The notes under the pieces were generated by a model. The model saw only the letters and a program-made list of their open reading frames with translations. It was not told where the DNA came from and searched no databases. A stretch of 64,000 bases of DNA from Bog-756 sp963777665. Its GTDB lineage: Bacteria > Actinomycetota > Acidimicrobiia > Acidimicrobiales > RAAP-2. The translations under genes were made by a program, and so were the position numbers. Shown piece after piece: positions 6,208 to 13,682 of the stretch (positions are counted from its first letter, which is position 1; each line of letters opens with the position of its first letter). The stretch lies in assembly GCA_963777665.1 (NCBI GenBank), contig CAVZRJ010000001.1, positions 434,001-498,000 on the forward strand. The letters are read 5' to 3'.

Positions 6208-7423
6208 GTGCCGTAACCGGCAACGTTACTGGGGCGCGTCCACCACTTCTGAGCTGAGGTCGCGCAACATGGGGCATGGCCGAACGAGTGCGTGTCCGAG
6301 AGATCACCAACGTCGAGGGGAACAAGCTCCTCTCGATCGTCCGACGTGGGACGGGCTCGGTGGTGCGATGGCGAAGAGCCCAGGTGGTGCTGTGGTCCGC
6401 CCAAGGAATGGACGTGCCCCAGATCACCACGATCGCCTTCACTTCTGAGGACCGGGTCCGAGAGGTGATCCACAACTTCAACACCGATGGATTCGACTCC
6501 CTGGCCCCGAAGTACTCAGGCGGACGACCTCCGAAATTCACGTTGCCCGAACGCAGAGAGATCAAGAAGATCGCGCTGTCCCGCCCGCAGGACCACAACC
6601 TGCCCTTTTCGACCTGGAGCCTGTCCAAGCTGGCCGAGTTCCTGGTCGCCGAGGGGGTGGTCGACGACATCAGCCATGAGGGCCTCCGGGTCCTGCTCCG
6701 AGAGGAGGGCGTGTCGTTTCAAGTGATCAAGACCTGGAAGCAGAGCAACGACCCGGACTTCGAGGCCAAGAAGAACCGGGTCCTCCACCTCTACGACATC
6801 GCCGACGGCAAGGCGAAACCAGGGAAGGGAGACCCGACCGTCGTCATCTGCATGGACGAGTTCGGACCGCTCAATCTGTTCCCCCGACCGGGTAAGCAGT
6901 GGGCACCCATGGCGAACGCGAGCGAATCGGAGAACCGGGACCTGCCCCGCAGGCGTCGCCGCCGGGCCACCTTCACCCGGAAGCATGGGGTCCGTCACCT
7001 CCTGGCCGCCTACGACCTCAACCAGGACAAGATGTACGGCCACATCAAGACGACCAAGGACCGGACCAAGTTCCTCGAGTTCTGCCGCTATCTCCGCACC
7101 CTCTATCCGGCGGACGTCCGCATCGCCATCGTGATGGACAACTTCAGCCCCCACCTCTCGACCAAGGTGGACACCAGAGTGGGCGACTGGGCGAATGCCA
7201 ACAACGTCGAGCTGGCCTACGTACCCACCAACGCCAGCTGGCTGAATCGGATCGAGGCCCAGTTCCAGGCGCTCCGCTACTTCACCCTGGACGGCACGGA
7301 CCACAAGTCACACGAAGAGCAGAACTCCATGATCCGCCGCTACATCATCTGGAGGAACCGCAACGCTCACGACAAGACACTGCGCGAGTTGGTCAAGCGC
7401 GCAAACGTTGCCTGATGCGGCAC
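6208..7423 (+). mobile_element. Complete IS630-family insertion sequence (1216 bp)
   Basis: Terminal inverted repeats 6208-6227 (GTGCCGTAACCGGCAACGTT) and 7404-7423 match at 17 of 20 positions. The element sits in CTAG with a TA duplication (6206-6207 and 7424-7425), the known target of IS630/Tc1-like elements. One transposase gene fills it, and its stop codon lies inside the right repeat. The right end is two bases from the stop codon of the methyltransferase gene at 7427, so that gene was left intact. Confidence 0.9.
6276..7415 (+). CDS. IS630-family transposase
   Basis: A 379-residue DDE transposase that cuts and pastes the surrounding element. An N-terminal HTH region (about 30-75: RWRRAQVVLWSAQGMDVPQI and following) binds the ends. 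The catalytic DDE residues are visible in VICMDEFGPLNLF (first Asp), IVMDNFSPHLS (second Asp) and WLNRIEAQF (Glu). Length is slightly above the family norm because of a basic insertion, DLPRRRRRRATFTRK. It looks intact. It is not the same element as the IS630 copy at 32267. Confidence 0.92.
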   Translation: MAERVRVREITNVEGNKLLSIVRRGTGSVVRWRRAQVVLWSAQGMDVPQITTIAFTSEDRVREVIHNFNTDGFDSLAPKYSGGRPPKFTLPERREIKKIALSRPQDHNLPFSTWSLSKLAEFLVAEGVVDDISHEGLRVLLREEGVSFQVIKTWKQSNDPDFEAKKNRVLHLYDIADGKAKPGKGDPTVVICMDEFGPLNLFPRPGKQWAPMANASESENRDLPRRRRRRATFTRKHGVRHLLAAYDLNQDKMYGHIKTTKDRTKFLEFCRYLRTLYPADVRIAIVMDNFSPHLSTKVDTRVGDWANANNVELAYVPTNASWLNRIEAQFQALRYFTLDGTDHKSHEEQNSMIRRYIIWRNRNAHDKTLRELVKRANVA

Positions 7424-7426
7424 TAG

Positions 7427-8206
7427 TCAGGACCGCGGCTTGAAAATCACCCCCAGCTTGCCGTGCTTGATGACGGGCTCCACGCCCTTTTCCTTTGTGA
7501 ATTCCATGAGGGCCTGGTAGGCACCCTCCCAAAGGCCGCCCTCCTCGCAGTCATCGATGACGATGACTCCGCCCGGAGACACGAGGTCGTAGATGGCATT
7601 GAGGGTCAACAGGACGGGTCGGTATAGGTCCAGATCGACCAGTACCATGCGACACGGCGAGATCTTCGCGTAATCGAACGTACCGGCATCTGCTTGGAAG
7701 GACGTGACTCGTTCGACGCCGTTTCGCTTCATCGTCCGATCGAACCTGGCTTTGCTGTTTCCTCGGAACACAGGGGCGTACCAATAGTCGCGACCGAGTG
7801 CATGTTCGCTCTCGAGGTCCTCGCTAGTAAAGCCGTTGAAGGTGTCAATTGCATAGTAGTTGACAGCCAAGCCAAGGGTACCAATATGACGATTCAGAAA
7901 GACGGTGGAGTGTCCCGTTGCACATCCCACTTCTACGATCGATCCAGGGATTTCGGCAACGTTCGTGATCTGCTCACAGAGAAATGACAGCTGTGCCGGT
8001 GAGAACATATACCCATAGCGGTAGTCGAGTAAGTCGCCGACGAATGGAATCTGAAATACGACTTGTTTCAAGCCAAAATAGACGTCCCTGATGATCGGAG
8101 TCCGGTAGACGAGCCATTTTGTTCGCTGGCGTAGCGCCGAGAGAATGTGTTGGCCTCCCCCTTCCCGAATCCGCGTCATCCTCTCGGTCTGTGCACTGAG
8201 TGTCAT
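7427..8206 (-). CDS. SAM-dependent O-methyltransferase (TylF/MycF-like)
   Basis: A 259-residue class I methyltransferase. The SAM-binding motif is SIVEVGCATGHST (about 90-102), and the acidic segment VLVDLDLYRPVL with IVIDDCEEGG matches the metal-dependent sugar O-methyltransferases of the TylF family, which use paired Asp residues for Mg2+. An N-terminal segment of about 60 residues precedes the domain. The substrate could be a glycan or polyketide sugar. The stop codon lies two bases from the IS630 target duplication. ATG at 8206 has no clear ribosome-binding site and may be leaderless. Confidence 0.75.
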   Translation of the reverse strand: MTLSAQTERMTRIREGGGQHILSALRQRTKWLVYRTPIIRDVYFGLKQVVFQIPFVGDLLDYRYGYMFSPAQLSFLCEQITNVAEIPGSIVEVGCATGHSTVFLNRHIGTLGLAVNYYAIDTFNGFTSEDLESEHALGRDYWYAPVFRGNSKARFDRTMKRNGVERVTSFQADAGTFDYAKISPCRMVLVDLDLYRPVLLTLNAIYDLVSPGGVIVIDDCEEGGLWEGAYQALMEFTKEKGVEPVIKHGKLGVIFKPRS

Positions 8207-8438
8207 CTTGTGAGTTTACTGACCGCAATCGGTGAGGGTTCCTGGGCGGGTGGCGTAAGCCCGAGGCATTGATGCTGCCGTTCGTTGCCCTCTCCCCCGT
8301 TTGCCTCGGAGTGAGCTCGGGCGTCATGGGTCGAACCTCAGTTTCGAGTGGTTCGTGTTCGAGCTATCGCTTTCATTCGCGGGCTGATACATTCGGCCAG
8401 GTGGCTGCGCGTGGGCGCAGTAGGCAGGAGACGCTCAC

Positions 8439-9864
8439 GTGTACGATCGTTGGAACCGACTGGTCAGGTCCGCGCGAACAACCTCGGACCGATCTCCGAT
8501 GCGCGGGATTGCCGCAGGTCTGCTTGCCGCCGCCAGTGTCCTCCTGAATCTCACGCTGGTGAGCTCAGCCGGAGCGACTCCCAACGTGACACCCAGCTTC
8601 GCTGCCGCGGCGGGTGCGAGCGGCGCCATTAGCCATGAGAGGGACCTCAGCCCTGCCTGCGATCGTGTCGTCCCACGTTGTCGCCACTATGGAACGTGGT
8701 GTACACACGGAGCAGCCCCACGTGCTGCCTTCCTGTACCTTCAACGGAGTGGCGGGCAACGGAGCAGCGCCCATCGTTCCGAACGTGAGGCCAGGGTCGT
8801 CGATCGCGATGGTCTGTTCTGGATGGACTCCTTTCGACCAGGTCTCCGCTACTGAGTTCAGTCCGCTGTTCATCTCTCCCTCTCCTTCACTGACTGATCT
8901 CGACCTGAATTTCCAGTTCTTCACCGCTGATGCTCAGGGCAATCTCAGTGGCACCTATGTGGTGCCCAACCCATTCGCCGCTACAGATCCAAACGCAGTG
9001 TGTCCACCGACGGCCGCCCAGGTGGCAGCAGGACTCCTGCGGTGTGGCATGGGACTTGTCGACCAGGCAGCGATCGGATCATTCGTCGCCCTCGACTATG
9101 CACCGCCTGCACCACCGCCTCCTGCCTCCGCCCGGGTCGTCGGAATGGCAGCCACACCTGACGGAGGCGGCTACTGGCTGGCGTGGTCGACTGGGAACGT
9201 CACCAACCACGGAGACGCGCAGAACTATGGCAACGCTTCACAGTTCGGCCTCAACCAGCCGATCGCTCATATCGTCTCGACCCCTGACGGAAAGGGCTAC
9301 TGGTTGGTGGCCGGTGACGGCGGCACGTTCGCGTTCGGTGACGCCGGCTTCCATGGGTCGATGGGAAGCACGCCACTCAACAAGCCTGTCGTCGATATGG
9401 CCCCGACCGTCGATGGAAAAGGCTACTGGTTGGTGGCCAGCGACGGCGGCATCTTCGCGTTCGGCGATGCCCACTTCATGGGCTCAATGGGTGGCCAACG
9501 GTTGAACCGACCGGTTGTCGGGATTGCTGCAGACGATGCAACCGGTGGCTACTGGGAAGTCGCGACCGACGGGGGGATCTTCGCATTCGGCGCACCATTC
9601 TTCGGAAGCACCGGAGCGATCCACCTCAATCAGCCGATCAACGGCATGACACCGACTCCGAATCCGCGGGGCTATTGGTTCGTTGCGTCTGACGGCGGGA
9701 TCTTCGCCTGCGGCAATGCAAGGTTCTGGGGCTCGATGGGCAGCGGCACGCTCAATGCTCCGGTGGTCGGGATGGCGACTGACAATGCCACCGGCGGCTA
9801 TTGGTTGGTGGGATCTGATGGAGGAATCTTCTCCTTCAATGCCCTCTTCTACGGGGCCGCCTGA
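8439..9864 (+). pseudogene. Secreted GYWLVASDGG-repeat protein, frameshifted
   Basis: GTG at 8439 with a good ribosome-binding site (GCAGGAG, 8 bases upstream) opens a frame with a signal peptide (MRGIAAGLLAAASVLLNLTL, Ala-rich cleavage region). The mature part continues in the next frame from about 8600 to 9864: an Ig-like or neocarzinostatin-like domain (GSSIAMVCSGWTPFDQVSAT), a Pro-rich hinge, and six roughly 42-residue units of the type GKGYWLVASDGGIFAFGDA. The two parts are joined by a small indel between about 8600 and 8760. Such proteins are secreted or wall-bound in Acidimicrobiia. It is either a pseudogene or a sequence error. Confidence 0.65.
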
Positions 9865-9885
9865 CGGACCCGTAGCTTCTGTATC

Positions 9886-9938
9886 CCCCGCCGGACGGGC
9901 AGGGATGGGGCCGTGCCAGGGCTGTGAGGCCGGCGGGG
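9886..9938. terminator. Possible bidirectional terminator
   Basis: CCCCGCCGG (9886-9894) pairs perfectly with CCGGCGGGG (9930-9938) across a 35-base loop between two convergent genes. The long loop and the lack of a T-run make it a moderate candidate. Confidence 0.35.
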
Positions 9939-9947
9939 CAGACGGCA

Positions 9948-10766
9948 TCAGCGAACTGCGACGATGAGGTCCTGCATTCGTCTGAACCCCGGATGCATGG
10001 GTTCGATGATGCTCAGACCACTGGCTGAGTGTGCTTGGCGCACAAAGCTTTCTCGATAACCGATCCCCGCCTCTGGAACGTCTGGGTCCAGGACCCCGAA
10101 GACTTTCGACGGATCTCGGACCATGTGAGTGGCCTGCGTGTGGGAGTAGTCGGACGGTTCGTCGTTGAAGAGGAACCAGGTTGTGTAGCTGATTCCACCA
10201 GGACGAAGGACTCGCTTGGTCTCACGAAGGTACTGTTCGGCGACATCCGGCATCAGATGCGTGAACACCGAGTGGGCCAACGCAAAGTCGAACGATTGAT
10301 CAGGATACGGAAACTCGAACTCGGCAGCTGACGGGAGCATCGGGTCAGAGCTGTAGTGCAGATTGAAGAGGGGCGTGAACGTGAACCGAAAGTTGGGGAA
10401 CCGTGGGGTGATTTGTGTCTGGCACCATTGCACCGTCTCTTCGACGACATCGAAGCCCTCATACCGAGCGTCCTTGTTCAGATAATCGGTGAGGTAGCGA
10501 GCAGTTCGTCCCACACCACAGCCGATATCGAGTACATCGTGATCCGGGCGCAAACCCGCCACGTTCATCCGCCCCATTCCGACCAGGGCCACGTCCTCGA
10601 AGACGGAAGCCCTCCCAACGGTGCCTCGTAACTGTTGGTCTGGCATCGGGATCTTCATCTCCGCCTGAAACAATCGACCCTGTTGCGGCGAGGTGTTGGG
10701 CTTCTCGCCGGAGAACGTACGACTCACTACTCGTTTCACCCGGGAGCCATACGCTCGAAGACTCAT
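9948..10766 (-). CDS. Class I SAM-dependent methyltransferase
   Basis: A 272-residue methyltransferase with motif I VLDIGCGVGRTARYL (about 78-92), the acidic FDVVEETVQW after strand beta-2, FDFALAHSVFTHLMP (motif IV region) and RVLRPGGISYTTWFLF (motif VI). This is the methyltransf_11/25-type fold. ATG at 10766 was preferred over an open frame reaching 10823, because the upstream residues look non-conserved. The substrate is unknown. The location between two secreted repeat proteins and near a second methyltransferase hints at modification of surface glycans or lipids, but this is only context. Confidence 0.8.
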   Translation of the reverse strand: MSLRAYGSRVKRVVSRTFSGEKPNTSPQQGRLFQAEMKIPMPDQQLRGTVGRASVFEDVALVGMGRMNVAGLRPDHDVLDIGCGVGRTARYLTDYLNKDARYEGFDVVEETVQWCQTQITPRFPNFRFTFTPLFNLHYSSDPMLPSAAEFEFPYPDQSFDFALAHSVFTHLMPDVAEQYLRETKRVLRPGGISYTTWFLFNDEPSDYSHTQATHMVRDPSKVFGVLDPDVPEAGIGYRESFVRQAHSASGLSIIEPMHPGFRRMQDLIVAVR

Positions 10767-10880
10767 TGCTGTCAAGGCTCCACCCTCCAGGTTCTGTGCA
10801 TTCGGTCCGGATCTTCCTATCACCGGGCGAGCGACAGCCGACGACTGTTCGTTACCCCATACCCGAGTGGCTGACGGAGA

Positions 10881-11450
10881 TCAGCGGATCCGCTGGAGGG
10901 CGGCGTTGGCAGTGGCCAGGTCGAACTCGGTCGCATCGAAGGGGCCACCCACCCATTCGAGGTAGTGGTCGTGCTCGTCGTCCTTGGGGTTGGCGATGGC
11001 CTCGAGGAAGCGCCCGTACCCGCCTGCACCACCGACGTCCTCGGGCGGACACGCATTCTGGCCATCGAGACACACGGCGAACTTCAATCCGAAATACGAC
11101 CGGGTCAGCGTCTCGATCACCACATCGTGTTCCCAGCTGTCACCGAAGTCGTAGTCATAGAGAAACCGTCGCTCGTCCCGGAGGACCTGGAGCACGGTCA
11201 CGCTCTTCTCGTCGATCTCTTCCTCGGGGTAGTCGTCGAAGCACATCCCATAGCGCTTGTCGCCCACTTCGAAGGCGTGGAGATGCGAGTTTGTCCAGCC
11301 CATGGCGGCCAGGAGCATCTCGCTCAGTTTGGCCATTCTGACGGCGCCCGGCACGAGCACCCGCCTCCAGACCACCGGGTGGATGTCGGCCAACTGGATC
11401 CGCAGTTGGAACACGCTCTGGCCGGGTGTCTGGGGCGTGCTCGAAGCCAC
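10881..11450 (-). CDS. Plasmid pRiA4b ORF-3-like family protein
   Basis: A 189-residue protein matching the PRiA4_ORF3 family: IHPVVWRRVLVPGAVRMAKL near the N-terminus, then WTNSHLHAFEVGDKRYG, LYDYDFGDSWEHDVV and the C-terminal EDVGGAGGYGRFLEAI with WVGGPFDATEFDLATANAAL. These are the family's signature blocks and the length is normal. The family is widespread on chromosomes and plasmids and its biochemical role is not established. ATG at 11450 starts right at the expected N-terminus. Confidence 0.9.
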   Translation of the reverse strand: MASSTPQTPGQSVFQLRIQLADIHPVVWRRVLVPGAVRMAKLSEMLLAAMGWTNSHLHAFEVGDKRYGMCFDDYPEEEIDEKSVTVLQVLRDERRFLYDYDFGDSWEHDVVIETLTRSYFGLKFAVCLDGQNACPPEDVGGAGGYGRFLEAIANPKDDEHDHYLEWVGGPFDATEFDLATANAALQRIR

Positions 11451-11633
11451 GCACCAAGACTACGCGAGTGTCGCCTCGAACCTCAGGACATCAGAGGGTG
11501 AGGGCGACAGAGGCGAGCCAGGGGGCCGATCCACGTCGACTTTCCGATCGCCCGATACCAGCGCGAACCGATTCACCCTGTCGGGAGTCATACTTGTTCA
11601 TCGGACGCTCCGTCAGCGTTCTTGGCTTGGGGC

Positions 11634-12215
11634 ATGCATTCTCGAGGAGGTCGGACGACGAGCCTCATCGCATTGAGAGCACCTGCACTGTGCGTCGTTG
11701 CGGTCATCGGAGCCGCGTGTGGAGGAGTCGCGCGGTCAGTCAATCCGTCAACGACAACTCGACCAGTGGCGTCGGTTTCTCTGGAGCAAGCCGTCAGGGC
11801 AGGACAACTGGTGTTCACGCTCCCGTCCTCGTGGGCGGTCGGCTACGGAACATGCAGGTGCGGCTGGGGAGAACCCGACACCGCAACGCTGGACAACGGC
11901 CCTCAGGGAGGAGGGGTCGTGTGCAACTGTCCCGCAGAAGGCGCAACTGCGCCATCCGGCCTCCACCTCTATGTGGGATCCACGGGGCTCATCCCGGGTG
12001 GCAAGCCGACGGTGATCAATGGTCTGCAGGCATCCGTCTCGCTGGATACGTCGACGGCAACGATGACCGCCACCTTCCCGGGCGTCGATCAGTGGATCAC
12101 GATCAGCCCTGCTCCCGCCTCGGGCTCTCTCTCGACCGAAGAGCGACAGGTGGCCCTCGAGACGCAGATCCTGGCGACGGTCAAGATGCACCCCGCCAGC
12201 GCCGGGGTTCCCTGA
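11634..12215 (+). CDS. Predicted lipoprotein
   Basis: A 193-residue protein with a lipoprotein signal peptide: basic start, hydrophobic ALCVVAVIGAAC with a lipobox VIGAAC (Cys at about residue 29), then a Ser/Thr-rich linker. The mature domain has four more Cys in CRCGW and CNC, perhaps disulfides, and a beta-rich pattern (GLHLYVGSTG, GLQASVSLDTSTATMTATF). ATG at 11634 is preferred over a TTG four codons earlier. The family is unknown; it is expected on the outer face of the cytoplasmic membrane. Confidence 0.65.
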   Translation: MHSRGGRTTSLIALRAPALCVVAVIGAACGGVARSVNPSTTTRPVASVSLEQAVRAGQLVFTLPSSWAVGYGTCRCGWGEPDTATLDNGPQGGGVVCNCPAEGATAPSGLHLYVGSTGLIPGGKPTVINGLQASVSLDTSTATMTATFPGVDQWITISPAPASGSLSTEERQVALETQILATVKMHPASAGVP

Positions 12216-12523
12216 GCGATGAGTCCGACCGAGCTCGGAGGCTGACGGAACGCACTGTCCAGTGCCCGGGACCATTTCTGCCGCTCCCCCACCTGTCGCG
12301 CTCCATCTCAGGATGAGCCAGTTATCACTCGCCTACGACCTGCATTATGTCAAGCACAGTCGGGGTCCCTGGATGGCTTCGAGGGGCTGAACGGCTGGTC
12401 GCCTGGCCTCACTCGAATCCCTCAAGTTGGGGCTGGCCTGGGACGATAGTGAGAGCGTAGGTCACGGTCTGCTCGGCGACAGAGGTCTCAACGACAGCGA
12501 GTGCATCTCCTGATGTGTGAACG
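12216..12523. other. Intergenic region with IS110-type end
   Basis: No gene is supported between the lipoprotein and the EAL gene. It contains the third minus-oriented CTTGACATAAT-type motif (12343-12354). The 100 bases before the EAL start presumably hold its promoter; no clear -35/-10 pair was recognised. Confidence 0.4.
12343..12358 (-). repeat. IS110-family right-end remnant, copy 3
   Basis: The sequence here, CATTATGTCAAGCACAG, reads on the minus strand as CTGTGCTTGACATAATG and matches 15 of 16 bases around ATTATGTCAAGTACAG of copy 2 (5552-5567). A minus-strand frame to its right ends with GPRLCLT before the TAA in the motif, like a short transposase tail. No transposase body was recognised. 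Confidence 0.35.
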
Positions 12524-13639
12524 ATGAGACGACCCACCCCCACCAGTAGCGATCTGTTCATTCCCAAGAAGACCGTCGTCTCACGTGGGAAGAGACTGTT
12601 CACCGGTCCGGCGAGACGGATGAAGGATCGAGACAGGCCCGTCAAGACGAGCGAGGTCGACGCCCAGCGCATATTGGACTGGCGCGAACGACAGGAACAC
12701 ACGCACAAAGTGATCCAGTCGATCATCGCCAACCGGGCATTCGAGACCTACTTCCAGCCCATCGTCGATCTGCAGACCGGTCGACCGGTGGGGGCAGAGG
12801 CACTGTCTCGCTTCGCACCGCTCCCAGTGCGAGCGCCCGATGCCTGGTTTGCCGATGCAGCGTCAGTCGGTCTTGGCGTCGAGCTCGAGCTGGGTGCGCT
12901 CGAAATGGCGATCGGGCAACTGGGTGACCTTCCGGCGAACCTCTATCTGTCCGTCAATGCGTCAGTGCCGACCCTGATGTCGGGGCGGTTCCGGGAAATC
13001 ATCGCTGCGGTTCCCGCTGAACGGATCGTCGTCGAGCTGACCGAGCACGCCGAGGTGGCCGACTACGAGCTGCTCGAACAGAGCATGAAAGCAATCCGAT
13101 CGACGGGCATCCGACTCGCCGTGGACGACGCTGGTTCCGGCTACTCCAGTCTCCAGCACATCCTCAATCTGCAGCCGGACGTGATCAAGCTGGACATCGG
13201 CTTGACCCGAGGCATCGACCAGGATCCGGCCCGTTTGGCTCTGGGTCGAGCGCTCCTCAAGTTCGGGTTCGATGCCTACCGGGCATCGATCGTCGCCGAA
13301 GGCATCGAGACCGTCGGCGAGTTCGAGACGCTGCGCGCCTTGGGGTGCCCCGCCGGTCAAGGGTTCTACCTGGGGAGACCGAGCCGACTCGCGATCCAGC
13401 ACCTCGCGCCGATCGCCCCGATGCCCCTGCTTGCCGAGCGGGGCAGAGCTCTCGAGAACGGGACCGCCGGAAACGGGTCTGGGTCGAACCGATCCACCAG
13501 GCGGTCCGCGAACGGATCCACCAAGCTGTCCGCGAACGGGGTCGGAGCGGTCGGACAGCACGAGGAAGAGGACGCGACAGAGTCCGCGGACGGGCACCCC
13601 GAGGAACGAGAGACTCCCGTTCTGTACCGCCGGGCTTGA
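12524..13639 (+). CDS. EAL-domain cyclic-di-GMP phosphodiesterase
   Basis: A 371-residue protein with a single EAL domain (about 65-295) that should hydrolyse c-di-GMP to pGpG. Catalytic residues are in place: EAL at 92-94, Asn145 (SVNAS), Glu171/174 (VVELTE), Asp201-Asp202 (VDDAGSG), Lys222 (IKLD), Glu259 and Glu262 (AEGIE), Gln279 (GQGFYLGRP). There is no GGDEF, PAS or membrane segment, so it is a stand-alone cytosolic enzyme. The last about 75 residues are low-complexity, Asn/Gly/Ser-rich with an ANGS-type repeat, then acidic. A strong terminator follows. ATG at 12524; the first 45 residues are basic and unassigned. Confidence 0.88.
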   Translation: MRRPTPTSSDLFIPKKTVVSRGKRLFTGPARRMKDRDRPVKTSEVDAQRILDWRERQEHTHKVIQSIIANRAFETYFQPIVDLQTGRPVGAEALSRFAPLPVRAPDAWFADAASVGLGVELELGALEMAIGQLGDLPANLYLSVNASVPTLMSGRFREIIAAVPAERIVVELTEHAEVADYELLEQSMKAIRSTGIRLAVDDAGSGYSSLQHILNLQPDVIKLDIGLTRGIDQDPARLALGRALLKFGFDAYRASIVAEGIETVGEFETLRALGCPAGQGFYLGRPSRLAIQHLAPIAPMPLLAERGRALENGTAGNGSGSNRSTRRSANGSTKLSANGVGAVGQHEEEDATESADGHPEERETPVLYRRA

Positions 13640-13648
13640 ACCCGGGCG

Positions 13649-13680
13649 GTTCGGGGCGGCCCTACCGGGCCGCCCCGAAC
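13649..13680. terminator. Strong bidirectional hairpin terminator
   Basis: Perfect 14-bp stem GTTCGGGGCGGCCC / GGGCCGCCCCGAAC with a TACC loop, placed exactly between the convergent EAL gene (stop 13639) and the minus-strand repeat protein (stop 13683). It should serve both. Confidence 0.8.
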
Positions 13681-13682
13681 GC

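Noticed and set aside
5739..6670. Long minus-strand frames over the IS630 start region
   Set aside because: They are antisense to the transposase and to the IS110 tail; composition is that of complementary-strand shadows.
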